In this document: in pieces, positions 35,121-47,420 of the stretch
How positions within the stretch are numbered: position 1 is the stretch's first letter
How the letters are laid out: each line of letters begins with the position of its first letter
Source: Fratercula arctica
Lineage: Eukaryota; Chordata; Aves; Charadriiformes; Alcidae
Reading direction: 5' to 3'
Length of the DNA stretch: 64,000 nt
Assembly: GCA_947846985.1 (NCBI GenBank)
Contig: CANTUZ010000008.1
Coordinates: forward strand, 39,388,817-39,452,816
Notes under the pieces: generated by a model
The model's database searches: none
The model's input: the letters and a program-made list of their open reading frames with translations, nothing else
Told to the model about the DNA's origin: nothing
Program-made: the position numbers and the translations under genes

Positions 35121-38100
35121 TCAGAAGAGCTGTCTGCAGTCTTCTCCACCTTTTCCCAAGCAGTGGGAGATCTGGGGTCTCCCCACCATACACCAGCAGT
35201 GGCTTAGGGACAGGGATCAGGCATTTGGAAGATGTTACGCTGCAGCTATCGGTCTAATTTCTAGTGCATACCAGCACCTAAATCAGATTTGAACCCAAGG
35301 GCTGAAGGCAGCTGATAAAAATACAGGGCAAACCCAGAAGAAGCAGTGTTTTCTGCAAATTCATCCCAGGGACGCTGGGTGCAAGTGTCCCGGGATAAAA
35401 AGGAGAGGATAAAAGTATCAGCACCTTTGGCTATCTGCTGTCCCCCTTGAAAAAGGGCTCAGGACTCACAACATAAGGGGAAAATAATATTTCCCTGGCC
35501 TTTACAGGCACAGGAAAAGGGGAGTGAGGCACTAGCCCAGAAACCCAGAAGAACCATCAATCATGGGGTGAGGAGGGCTGGAGCAAGACCTGCCGGACCA
35601 CGTGCCCCGTCAGCAGCGTCGCGGTGGCAGGCAGAGGATGTGCCGTGATGACTTACGGCAACGCTGTCTTCCCAAAGCAAACGGCGGGCGCCGAGGACTG
35701 GGCAGCACAGCCAGCACAGCACCTTCCCCCCTTTTCATATGGTCGATGAACATTATTTTTTTTTTTTTTCCCCTTGCTTCCCCCATATGCAGGAGGGACA
35801 TCCCTTCTTCTCATCCTCCTTTTCCTACCTGCAGTCCCTGGGTCTTATTTAGCAAATACCATCCAGACCCTGGCAATTAGCATTTTCTGCTGGGCAGTTT
35901 TTCTTGGGCTGAAGCCTCCATGACCGAATTTCGACAGCTCCTGTGTCAGGTTGGGACACGTCATCCCCATTTTTCCCGTTTAACATAGCCAGGGAATAGT
36001 GCTAAAATTTGCCAGTGTGCCCATGATCAAAGGTATTTTCAGTGGTTTCTCGCCCAGCTTGAGATGCTGGTCATCTGTGTAGCATCTCCTGGATATAAGG
36101 GCTGTGAGGATAGTGACTCTACTAATTAGTAATTAACGTGAAAGCAGCTGCCCCATCAAGAGATGCTCTCTCCCACAAAATCCTTTCAGCATCCTGTTTT
36201 CAAGCCAGCGATGCAAAATCCATTCCCAATGGTGTTTGCTAGCCCCTGCACGACTCGTGCCATCCCTTTGGTTTTCCTCCAGAGCATTTGGCCAGATGGG
36301 GCTGCGTTTGTCCGTCTGATTTTCAAGGGAGGCTGGAAGTTTTTCCTCTCATCCCAAAGATCTGGAGCTGAAAAATCCCCCTGTGAGGAAACTTGCATCC
36401 ATCCTAAATGCATTATAACCCTGGTCAGAGAGACCTTGAAGTCTGTATTGCCTGAAGATCTGCATTTCGGCTCCAGATATCAAGACCTTTATCTACCTGC
36501 TGTGTTGGTTTCAGGTTTCTGGCCGAGGCGATGAACATCCTAAGCTTCCTCGGCAAAGCTGCCTCCAAAGGGATGCCTCCATAGTCCCCCTGACACCCGG
36601 GTGCTCCCCCTGGGGCCAAGGGACTGCAAAGATTTCCCTTGCTGAAGTTCACTAAAATTAGGAAAGTTTCACATGGGACATGTGGCTTCTTACCCTTCTC
36701 CTCTTCTTCAGAAGTGTTGCAGGATATCTGACCATCAGGCAGGAGCAGGGGCTTGATTTTGCTCCTTCTTTGACATGCGAAAGCCCTGACTGTGACCCAG
36801 ACATGGCTCTGTGGAGTCCCATCCAGGAGATGCTGTGCACAGCCGGGACCCAGAGGGCACCCAGGGCTTTTCTTAACTCTGGCTACTCTAGACTTGAATA
36901 AACGTCCCTGCTGACACCCTCAACCAAGTGCTCTCTCCCCACCTTCTCCCCTTTCCCCCATCTTCTCCACCCTGGCTTCTTTGCTGCCTTAACAGGTTTC
37001 TCACCCCGGTACCCAAAACTGCCTCTGAGATAAATCTGGGGACATTTGTTGCTGGGAAGAGGCAGCAAAGGAGCGATGCTGATGTGTGGTGGACTAGCTC
37101 GGAGCTTCTCCATTAGCCCCCAGTACCCTGGCTGGGTTTTAAATCCATAACTACATGCAAGCCCTCTCCTACTTGCACAGGGCATCCTCTGTCCCTTTCC
37201 CTGGAGCAGCCCTCAAGGACGGCAACGCAGCAGCTGGGACAGACGGCGTTTTGCGATGGTCACCGCTACTGGGTGCGCGGGTGCCTGTCCTCGGGGTTCC
37301 TACACACTGACACAAGGGCAAAGAGCAACAGGAACCCGTTATATCATTATAAAACGATGTTAAATGTCAGATGCGTGCCACGGTGCCAGGTACCCTTCTG
37401 CAGAGCCCTCCACACATTGCACCGTTTGAGGCTCTCTTAACAAAGAAGGTCTTGTAAAAAAACCCACCGCCTGGATGAGATTTAAGCCATCAGAGATAAC
37501 CACTTGGCTGTTCCTCGCTGGGACCTCAATACCTCCTCTTGCATGGTGAAACACACTTCCTTTCTGTGCCGCCGGATTTGCTTTTCAATGCTTCATTATG
37601 TTTCAAGGTCACGGCGTATCGAGCAGTTTGCTCGACTGCCCTGGAAAGAAACGAAGTCACAAGAATATTTTTTTTTTTTTTTTTTGTTTAATAAATGCAT
37701 GCGCTGAGCCCGAATTGCTTTCTTATAAGCATGTAAAGAATAATGGAAAGCACTCAGGTCTACATTTTCTTTTGCACTCCCTCTTTTATAAGTCCATTAT
37801 TCACACTTCTTTTCCACGGCGAAGAAATGCCCGGTTCTCTTCTTTTCCAGCTGGCAAGCTCTGGGCTCTCATTTAGTTCCCAGTGCTATGGGATTATTTG
37901 CATGGATTTTAAGAAACTGTGCCCTTCACCGCAATAACGGCAGCAATCAGGCAATGCCAGCCCGAAAGCTGAGCTTCCTCCTTAGCATCCATCAGAGGAA
38001 TCGCCACCAGCACGAACGGCATTATTCCCATTTTAAAAGCGCAAAAAAATTGGGGCTGGGGGTTGTTAAAGCAGATGGAAGCAGCATGGATTGAGCTGGT

Positions 38101-39629
38101 TCTGTCCTGGTGGGCAGCGGGTGGAAAGGACTCGGGGCTCGTGTGGTCCATCCGTGCCGTGGTCCACGCCGGGGCCGGTGTCACAGGGGAGCAGCAGATG
38201 GGAGAAGGGCTTTTGGGGCAAAATGTTGGTCTCTTTGAAGTCAATGGTGAAATTCCCACTGGCTTTGACCACCAGGCTCAGCACAAAGGCTTTGCAGACC
38301 TGCTGACGGTCAGGCCCATAGCCGGAACCTGTCTGGTGGCGTCCAGTTGCCAGCTTGTTTGCAAAATTAATTAGGGCCGTGAGTCTGCAGTGTTTTCAAG
38401 CTCTGTGGCTCCAATTCGCCGTGCGGGAAGGAGCAGGGTTGCGAAGTGAATTCCCCCGTGCAACACTTCTGAAAGAGGTCCTGCGCTATTTTTGCCTCTG
38501 ACGACGCTCAGACCCATCTTGGATGATGCTGAGGCCCCCATTGCTCAAAAAGCAGCCCTCAGAGCAGCTTTCTGTGGGTCACAGTGTTTCGTGGGGTGCA
38601 GAAACCTTCCCCGTGGACATGCCATTTCTGTCGAGACTCCGGCTGCAAAGCAAGACAGCCGGGCCAACCGGTTTTCCACCGGCAAATTTTTGGCAGCTCT
38701 CCTGACACGGAGCCAAGGGTGAGCACTTCTTGGGCGCTGGCATCTCGCAGGGGCTGAGAGCTTGCCAGCCCAGGGGCTGCATCCCCCAAACATCCCCGTG
38801 GACCCTTTTGCGAACTTCCAAAGGTGAAGTTTATGCGGTTCCTCCCCTCGCCTGTCACAACTCGTGGCTACTCAACCGCTGCGAGCTTTCACCGCTCCTC
38901 TCTCCTGGCGCTCACAGAAGATGAGGTCCAAGCCACCATGCTGGCTGGGGGGCTACTCTCCTCCCTGAGGAGCCTCCGGGGGCTAATTGCAATCAAATCT
39001 AACATAAGCACAGCAATCACAAGGATAAAAATATGCCCTGGCGAAATTTTGTATTGAATAACATCTGGGTTGAGAAGAAAGAACCTCCAAATGTCCCAGC
39101 AAGGAAAAAAATTGCACGAGATGATGATACGTTATTAAACATCAGAAAGCCCACATCGAGAGAGATATAAAGGTCCCTAATGTGAGAAAAGCATCCATCA
39201 GGCCCTGCAGTTGGTCTCGGCTGCTGAAGAAGCCAGGCTTTGGTAGCTCTTCTGTGCTCATCCAGCTAGCGAGTGTGCAACGCTCGCCTTTCCCGATGGC
39301 GGTGGAAATGTCTTGTGCCATCACTTGGCATTTCCCCTTTTAATAAAAATACATCGGCCCATCCTCAGTGCCCGCGGGGAGAAATTCCTGGGGGCTGGCA
39401 GCTCCCCCATGGGGCCTTAGCATCGGAAAGAAATTCTCTCCTGTGATAAACATCCCAAATCCATTGCTGGATGCGTTTTTAGAGACTTGGAGAAATAGAA
39501 CGAGCAGGTAAACAAGCCAGGATTTCCCCCTGTGCATACAGGAGCATGTCCAATGCAGCAGAAAGCACGATCAATAATTGAGCGCGAAGGCAAGCCGCTC
39601 CGAGCTTTCTCGAAGCACAGCCCCGGCAT

Positions 39630-39900
39630 ACAATATTTATTTTCACGCCTTAAATAATGTATCTGAAAATGCTTCTTACTGGATATTTTAAGGCAAACAA
39701 ATTTATGTCATGAAATGTTAATTGGCAAGAGCATCTCTGAAGGAAAATCAATAGCAGCCACAAAACATAGCCCTCAGCTCCTCCACGCATCGGTCCTGTT
39801 CCTCCTCGCGAGTTAGGGGGCAATTCTATAATTTCTAATTAAGGAATCATTCGCTATCAATTAGCCCGTATAAGTAGATTTCACTCGCTCCCCAAGCTAA
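39630..39900. promoter_or_regulatory. Candidate enhancer-like AT-rich block
   Basis: It contains CAATATTTATTTTCACG, GAAATGTTAATTGGC, TCTAATTAAGGAATC and CTATCAATTAGCCCG. These are multiple TAAT/ATTA homeodomain cores in unique sequence. Untested for conservation. Confidence 0.28.
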
Positions 39901-40646
39901 ATCACTTAAGCCCCGGCATTTCCTCCTCGCTGCAGCGATGCCGGCCGCCAGCGAGGTGGTGCAGGGACGGCAGCCAGGGAACGGGGTGGCCAACCCTGGT
40001 TCTGCTACCCGTTTCCCATGGGAAATGGGTTGATTCCCACGGGTTAGTTCACTCAGCAGCTGTGTGGCAGACCGGCACCTACTGTAGGCAAATAGGAAAA
40101 AAAAAATCACTCTGTTTCCAGAGGGGTGGGATGGGATGGGATGGGGTTGGGGTGGTGGGGTCTTGCATGGCATGGAGATGAACTGTATGCCTGCAGAGGT
40201 GGCCCTCAGAGGGGCCTGGGGCTCTGATGAGTGAAATTATCGCAGTTAAGGGTAACATGAGCAGGAGATGAAGGCAACGAAGCTGCTCTGCTGCCAGCTC
40301 CCACACTGGTGTATCCCACTGCTGCACCCCAAACCAGCGGTCAGCATGGGCGTATGGGCAAGAGATCCATGGGAGGGACCTTAGCCAGGGCTGGCGTGTC
40401 CCCACAGGTGTTCTCTTGCACATCTGCAACAGATGAAGTGTCTGCTGTTAAATCCATCACGGCTTTAATGCTGGCATGTTCCCTCCCTGCCTCATCCGTC
40501 AACTCCCCCCATCCAGGGCATGAGAGAACACGCTGCTGTGCCAGCAGCCGGCCCCGGGCCTGCAAAGATCATGTCCTTCATCCTGGAAGAGACGCGAGTC
40601 CTGCCACACAGCATCACGCAGCCGCCCTGCCGTAGGGCTGCTCCAG

Positions 40647-41734
40647 CCCACACAGCAAACCTGGGGGTGGGACAGGGCTGGCTGTCCCCCTGCAGCATCC
40701 CCAGCCCACACAGCAAACCTGGGAGGGGGGAGACAGGGCTGGCTGTCCCCCTTCAGCATCCCCAGCCCACACAGCAAACCTGGGAGGGGGGAGACAGGGC
40801 TGACTGTCCCCCTGCAGCATCCCCAGCCCACACAGCAAACCTGGGAGGGGGGAGACAGGGCTGACTGTCCCCCTGCAGCATCCCCAGCCCGCACAGCAAA
40901 CCTGGGAGGGGGGAGACAGGGCTGGCTGTCCCCCTGCAGCATCCCCAGCCCACAGAGCAAACCTGGGAGGGGGGAGACAGGGCTGGCTGTCCCCCTGCAG
41001 CATCCCCAACCCACACAGCAAACCTGGGAGGGGGGAGACAGGGCTGGCTGTCCCCCTGCAGCATCCCCAGCCCACACAGCAAACCTGGGAGGGGGGAGAC
41101 AGGGCTGGCTGTCCCCCTGCAGCATCCCCAGCCCACACAGCAAACCTGGGAGGGGGGAGACAGGGCTGGCTGTCCCCCTGCAGCATCCCCAGCCCACAGA
41201 GCAAACCTGGGAGGGGGGAGACAGGGCTGACTGTCCCCCTGCAGCATCCCCAGCCCACAGAGCAAACCTGGGAGGGGACAGGGCTGACTGTCCCCCTGCA
41301 GCATCCCCAGCCCACACAGCAAACCTGGGAGGGGGAACACAGGGCTGGCTGTCCCCCTGCAGCATCCCCAGCCCATACAGCAAACCTGGGGGTGGGACAG
41401 GGCTGGCTGTCCCCCTGCAGCATCCCCAGCCCACACAGCAAACCTGGGAGGGGGGAGACAGGGCTGGCTGTCCCCCTGCAGCATCCCCAGCCCGCACAGC
41501 AAACCTGGGAGGGGGGAGACAGGGCTGACTGTCCCCCTGCAGCATCCCCAGCCCACACAGCAAACCTGGGAGGGGGGAGACAGGGCTGGCTGTCCCCCTG
41601 CAGCATCCCCAGCCCACACAGCAAACCTGGGAGGGGGGAGACAGGGCTGGCTGTCCCCCTGCAGCATCCCCACCCCGCACAGCAAACCTGGGAGGGGGGA
41701 GACAGGGCTGGCTGTCCCCCTGCAGCATCCCCAG
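40647..41734. repeat. 61-bp minisatellite, 18 units
   Basis: Eighteen tandem units: fifteen of 61 bp, two of 58 bp (units starting 40647 and 41372) and one of 57 bp (unit starting 41254). Each unit has three landmarks in order: CCCACACAGCAAACCTGGG, then GGGGGGAGACAGGGCTGGCT, then GTCCCCCTGCAGCATCCCCA. Variation is confined to a few positions (CACACAG/CGCACAG/CACAGAG, GGCTGGCT/GGCTGACT). Because 61 is not a multiple of three and the unit lacks stops on the minus strand, all three minus frames stay open across the array, producing spurious frames of several hundred residues. Confidence 0.97.
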
Positions 41735-42279
41735 CCCATGGTCCGTCTGCCACCCCCGGGGTACCCCACCACCCGGCGGGGGCTCAGGGACAGGCTGCTC
41801 GGTGTGAGCCGCTGCTGCCGTGTCAGGCTTCTCGTTATGAAACCCAAACAGATAAGATAAGAAAGGTTCATAACCTCTCGTCACAGGACAAGATTTCTCA
41901 TCTCCAGCCAGGCTTTCCTGCCTCTGATGTTTATTTGCTGTTATATCCAGCATCCAGCTGTTGATGAATTGCCTCCGCTGGGATTTCAAGTCAGTCCGAT
42001 GGGAGGAAATCGGCTTTGACAGCTTTGTGATAGAAACATCTTGGGCCCAACTCACCCCTGGTTGAAGCCCCCTGGGGTTGGCAGGGCTGGATTTGGCTCT
42101 GGCTGGCTGGGCAAACGTAAACCAGTAATGAAAAGCCTGGTAACGGAGTAACCTGGGTCCAAAAGCTTTATCCCAGGTAGCAAGGGGTGGTTTAGCCCAC
42201 AGCACTCTCTGGAGCTTAGAGGGGATTGCGGGGAGAGGCAGAAGGACAGAGGGGCTGGCTGTAGCTGCAATGGGCTGTA

Positions 42280-42348
42280 TGATGCTGGTGTAACTCCTCC
42301 AGTGATGCTGGTGTAACTCCTCCAGTGATGCTGGTGTATCTCCTCCAG
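42280..42348. repeat. 23-bp direct repeat, three copies
   Basis: Three head-to-tail copies of TGATGCTGGTGTAACTCCTC-CAG. The third copy carries an A-to-T change (GTATCTCC). Confidence 0.95.
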
Positions 42349-43577
42349 GGTTTCGGCTGGCACAGAAACACAGCCTTAAATATCATAAGCTAACCTGAGG
42401 CAGCTGTACCCCAAATGCTACCCTGCAAACTTCAGCTGAACTGACAAAACCAGTGCCACTGCTTTTCTAAGAGTTATTTCTTCCTGGGCTTTGAGAAGAG
42501 CCAAGGTTATGCTGACACAGAGCTCTGAACATCCAAGTGTTAGTCCTTGGCTCCTTTCTTATGGGAAAGCTATTGGGTCGAGGGAGGTTTTCCCACCCCG
42601 AAGGATTTGCAGGATGGTGGGAGGTCTGGGGAAGCAGAGCTGTGCTTTTCATGCCACGCTGTCCTCAGTTCAAAAGGCTTTCACCTCCCCAAGAGCACGT
42701 TCACGGCTCCTATCAAGTCACAGCAGCTCTCGTACTCGTTGGGAGCTGGGACAAACAGGAAAGCGCGGACTTACTTTGATCGCAGCCTTTAACACTACAA
42801 GGCCGTATCTTACGCTGGGATGGCATGAGCTGGATGCTGGAGAAGCGGGGAGCAGCCTCCTTGGAGGATGCTGGGGCTCCTAAAACCTCGAGGCTATTTG
42901 TTGTGATTTCGGACCCAATGAAAGGGCAGAGGGTCTTGCAGGTCAGGGCTGATGGTTTCTCAGCAAAGTCCAAAGCTCCTTCCAGCCAGGACAGCCAGCC
43001 AGTGCGGAGGGAGCCTGCCTGCTGGCTTTCGTCCTGATGGAAGGAGCTGGCAAGGGTCCTCCCAAATGAGGCATCAATACCACCCATGGAGGCTAACAAT
43101 GTTTGTGGGTAGCCATGAGAAATTCAACTCACAGCCTTGGGAAACTCAACTCAACACACAGCTTGAAGGCACCGCCACCAGGCATGCATTGCTGGAGCCC
43201 AAGACGTTGTCCCCGAGCAGGTCCAGCTGCGTTTCTCCATCTTCCCTGATGGACTCTAGAGGCACAATGTCCACCTAAGGACCTTCAAGGACCTTTCCTT
43301 GGAGCCGCAGCCTGGTCGAGGCATCAGGCCCCTTTGGACCCAACTCCACCAACCCTTTTGATTTGGGTCCAAATCCTTTTTTTTTTCTCCTCGGGGGGTG
43401 GGGAATGGGCAGGATGTGGCAGATAAACATTTGTATTACAAACCGTTTGGTTTTGCTTGATGGCTTCATCTTCATGTCTCGTGAAAGCCACAGCTGAGCA
43501 GGAAGGAGGTGTCGGGTACATTCATTATTTACTTAAAGGAATTAAAAACGTCAGCTAAATCGTTTCTCTCCCCGCAG

Positions 43578-43652
43578 ATGGTTCTCCTGCCTGAGCAGAA
43601 GCAGGTGGCTCTTTTTGCACATCTCAGCTTTTCAGAAAGTGAAAAGCTTCAG
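43578..43652 (+). other. Candidate 75-nt cassette exon (plus strand)
   Basis: A pyrimidine tract, CGTTTCTCTCCCCGCAG, ends at 43577. The next 75 nt are open in the frame of their first ATG (25 codons, beginning MVLLPEQKQV and ending SEKLQ). They end in CAG|GTAAGA at 43652/43653. Acceptor, donor and multiple-of-three length are all good, but the peptide is not recognised and no partner exon has been identified. It is on the strand opposite to SH3BP4. It may be a lncRNA exon, an exon of an unrecognised gene, or chance. Confidence 0.35.
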
Positions 43653-43929
43653 GTAAGATCACACCAGTGATGTGAAAAGCCCGTATCCCTCCCAGCACTC
43701 CCCCCCCCCCAAGATGGATAACTCAGTGCTGTGGTGGTGGCAAACCTAACGTGGGTGTTGCAGCGGCTGTGATGAGATAGGGTGGTCACCGACATTTTTA
43801 CAAGGCAATCTTAATCTGGGATGAAAACACCATTTTAAAAGTCTATCAGGAGTGATGTCCAAGCACCATAATACTTCAGAAGAGCATAAATCTGATAGGA
43901 GAACAGTTACAAAAATAATCTAACTCTCT

Positions 43930-44320
43930 TTTTCAACATCAAATGCCGTTCCCGGTTTTGCTGACCATAATTCACCCATGCAGACTTCATTAAAGATTCC
44001 AGTAAATCATTTGCAGAGTCGGAAGCTTGCCAGTTTGCCTACAGATTAATGGCGTGTTTCACTTCACTGTTATTTTATTTATTTGCTTCAGCCTGCATAA
44101 AAATAGCCAAGTCTGACTTACTCAAAATCACCAGGAGAAACACGGATAATAGGGAAGGAAAGTTTATGCCTGGCCCATTTTGCCATTAGCACAGTGAGAG
44201 CTCATGGGCTTTTAGAATATGCTCATTAAAACTGTTATTTGTTATACAAATATCATTTAGATATATAAATATGTATATTATATATTTTTGAAACTGTGTA
44301 TGTATATTTATATGCACACT
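43930..44320. other. Candidate conserved non-coding block
   Basis: AT-rich unique sequence with ACCATAATTCACCCATGC, CAGATTAATGGCG and TTATTTTATTTATTTGC, grading into an ATATAT-rich stretch at 44250-44320. Composition suggests a CNE; no conservation data. Confidence 0.25.
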
Positions 44321-45006
44321 TACTTTAAGGCATATTACCCCCTCCCTCTCCCCCCCCAAACCCAACAGCAGAGAACAGGACTTTTGCTCCTTGGGGTCCT
44401 CCAGGATCTCAGCCATTGAGTCCAACATCTCTGGGACAGGCTGGACCACCAGGACAACAGATTCATGTCTACTGGTGGATTTGCCTGGCCCAACAAAGGA
44501 CCTCTGACCCTGCTTGGACAGGAGAGAATGAGATGTCCCTTCCAGACCTGCAAAAAGTCATGATGGGCTTTTCACGTACCAGCTGTGGACCACTTTCTTT
44601 CAGACTCTACGCCTGCGCTCAGTCCTGAAAAAGCAGTTCAGCTCCATATTTTACATCCCTAACACCGCAACTTGTTCAAGTGGCCCTTTTATTAGTCCCA
44701 GGGTTTTGCAAAACGGTCTCCAGAGACAGTCATCAGCGCTGTCAAACTCAACGTCCCCTCAGCAGCTTTCCTCCTGCTACCGGGTCTGCTGCACCGGCCG
44801 TTGCTGAGCAGCAAAATCGGGTGATTCAGGGGCAATCACATACTTTAAAGCCTAGACGCGATCACCTTTCCTGATTAGTGTCATGCTTCACTGGGCTTTC
44901 TAACTAATTTCCCATTAACATTCACGTCACTATCCATAAAACTACCTGCTCTTTGTTAAGACAAGCCTGGTGTATCATTTACTGAGGGCATAAAACTCTA
45001 CGGACA

Positions 45007-45013
<7 letters not shown>

Positions 45014-45038
<25 letters not shown>
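45014..45038. repeat. Poly(T) run, 25 bp
   Basis: Uninterrupted T25 on the plus strand. Read on the minus strand it is a poly(A) that would follow the sequence to its right, so a minus-oriented retroposed tail is possible; no source gene is recognised. Confidence 0.85.
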
Positions 45039-45584
45039 GGAAGGGGAAACTGAACTTGCCACATTTTTTGGCCACTTTGAGAAATCGGCAATGCTTCGGT
45101 CTGCCAGCAAAGCTCTAGTCAGCCTTTTCATGGAAGAGGATGCTGACAGCAATGGTCGTGCAACGAAAGTCTCCATCAAGGTGGCTGGGCCGAGCCACCG
45201 CACAGCGTGGCTGAGGTCGCCCACTCTGTGTGTGGCATCTACGGCTGCTGCAAAGCTCCAGCACGTCGCCCGCACGCTCTTGGTCTTTCAAAAGACATTG
45301 GGCCCAAGAAACTCAACCTATTTCATGGGGAAAGATGTCATGCGGTGGTCCAAATTCGAAACAACCTTGGATAGCTGGCATTCGCTGATAGACATGAGTA
45401 ATGTCAGAGGGCTACTGTGCGCAAAACCTATTTGCCTAATCCTCTCTTTTGAAAATGAAACTTTTTAAGTCAGAAAGGTGGCATGGTCCTGCCCTGTCCC
45501 TTCAGCCCACCCCAAAGTCATCCCTTAGGCTGGGAGAAGGGCCCAGCGTGCACGGTGCATCCCCGAAGGAGAGCATGGTACCCT

Positions 45585-46438
45585 ATGATGGGACCTGGAC
45601 AAGCTAGAGAGGTGGGCCCGAGCAAACCTTATGAAATTCAACAAGGCCAAGTGCAAGGTCCTACACTTGGCTTGGGACAATCCTCGTTATCAATACAGGC
45701 TGGGAGATGATGGGATAGAGAGCAGCCCTGTGGAAAAGGACTTGGGGGTACTCGTGGATGAAAAGCTGGACACGAGCCAACAATGTGTGCTGGCAGCCCA
45801 GAAGGCCAATCGCATCCTGGGCTGCATCAAAAAAAAGCATGGCCAGCAGATCCAGAGAGGTGATTCTCCCCCTCTGCTCTGCTCTCGTGAGACCCCACCT
45901 GGAGTACTGCGTCCAGCTCTGGAACCCTCAGCACAAGAAGGACATGGACCTGTTGGAGCGGGTCCAGAGGAAGGCCATGAAGATGATCTGAGGGCTGGAG
46001 CACCTCTGCTATAAGGACAGGCTGAGAGTTGGGGTTGCTCAGCCTGGAGAAGAGAAGGCTCCGGGAGACCTTAGAGCCCCTTCCAGTCCCTGAAGGGGGC
46101 TACAGGAGAGATGGGGAGGGGCTGTTTGCAAGGGCATGTAGCGATAGGCTGAGGACAATGGTTTTAAACTAGAGCAGGGCAGGTTTTGATCAGACATTAG
46201 GAAGAAGTTCTTTACAATGAGGGTGGTGAGACACTGGCCCAGGTTGCCCAGAGAGGGGGTGGAGGCCCCATCCCTGGAGACATTCAAGGCCAGGCTGGAT
46301 GAGGCTCTGAGCAACCTGATCTAGTTAAAGATGTCCCTGCTGACTGCAGGGAGGTTGGACTAGATGGCCTTTAGAGGTCCCTTCCAACCCAACACATTCT
46401 GTGATTCCATGATTCTATGATTCTGTGATTCTATGATG
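45585..46438 (+). mobile_element. CR1 fragment with octamer tail
   Basis: It begins near GGGACCTGGACAAGC ([13 protein letters not shown] region) and continues through [23 protein letters not shown] and [16 protein letters not shown]. It ends CCCTTCCAACCCAACACATT followed by about five variants of the octamer (TCTGTGAT, TCCATGAT, TCTATGAT). Frameshifts and stops make it inactive. Plus orientation; same subfamily as the fragment at 56205. Confidence 0.94.
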
Positions 46439-47199
46439 GGGTAAGTGCTCACATGCTGGACACTCCTTTCCAAAGCTGCTCTAAGCCTCTTAGAGGAGCA
46501 AACCCCATTCACACCCTCTTCCCCTGGTGCATGGTATTTCCCAGTGGAGGGAACCATTTATTCCAACCTGGACCACACCACGTGGCTTCTGTTCCTCCTC
46601 CAGAATAAGCCCCGTTCCTCCAGGGTCCTGCATCCCAACCCTGCCAGGTGCCTTGTGGCACCCTCAGGGGTGTCCTGCCTCCGGGTGGAGGGCTGGGACA
46701 TCTGAGCGTGCAGACGAGGAGCGGTGACCCCACAAAGGCAGTTGTCCTGCAGCCACCACTTTCTCCTGCCTCTATGAAACAGGGGAGAAAAACACATTTA
46801 TTATGTGACCCCACGGGGAAAGATCTGACATCTTGTGCATCTTCTTCAACACCCATTTACTGGGCATCCTCTCCTCGTACCCATAGGCTCATGCATCACC
46901 CCAAGGGCTTCCAGCGTCCCCCCACAGCCTAATCCTGGATGAGTTTTCACGATCCTAGGTCCCCACTGCAATTTCTTCTGCATTTCTCTGGCCGCCCACA
47001 TGCATTGAACAATGAATGCGCCCCATTTCAGGGACCATCGGGAGAAGAGTGAGTGTTTGTAAACTGAAAATTGGCCTTTGGGCCTTTGGAAAGGCATTTT
47101 GTCCTCACCAGGAAATGGGAGCTGGCAGCCCCTATCATGCTGTGCAGGCTCCTACAATGAGGGAAGAGCAGCTACATCCATCTCCAACCATCCTGCTTA

Positions 47200-47420
47200 T
47201 TAACAAAGCTACATTGTTGAGTAGTTAGTTGCTTAATTCAATCTTAGATTAGTCATGTCTCGTTACTATTTCTCTGTAATTAATGAAATATGGTTGGGGC
47301 TGTATTGATGATGTTTAGCAGCAGCGGTGGGTTCCCTTGGTTGCTTCAATTACGTTACATTTCATTTTTCTAGTTAATATCAATTTTACCACAACTTCTG
47401 CTAACACCCACAATTTTGGG
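47200..47420. other. Candidate conserved non-coding block
   Basis: Unique AT-rich block with CTTAATTCAATCTTAG, CTGTAATTAATGAAAT and CTAGTTAATATCAATTT. Several TAAT cores in 220 bp. Candidate only. Confidence 0.28.

Larger units (their letters stand above)
32186..40646. other. Upstream flank, no gene recognised
   Basis: About 8.5 kb of mostly unique sequence. It contains AT-rich blocks at 33040-33260, 34900-35120 and 39630-39900, and a T18 run at 37668-37685. A perfect-looking plus-strand donor lies at 33532/33533. None of the open frames is recognisable as a protein. Confidence 0.5.
41735..45584. other. Upstream flank, mostly unique; no coding gene proven
   Basis: It contains a 23-bp triplication at 42280-42348, a splice-flanked cassette at 43578-43652, AT-rich blocks near 43.9-44.3 and 44.9 kb, and a T25 run at 45014-45038. 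An unrecognised 143-residue plus frame follows at 45037-45468. Confidence 0.5.

Noticed and set aside
40647..41734. Possible CRISPR array
   Set aside because: The units are fully tandem with no unique spacers, unit length is 61 bp, and the genome is a vertebrate. It is a minisatellite.
40499..42205. Minus-strand frames of 568, 379 and 372 residues
   Set aside because: All three frames are the same 61-residue super-repeat produced by a stop-free 61-bp minisatellite unit. No signal for a real start, splice sites or domain.
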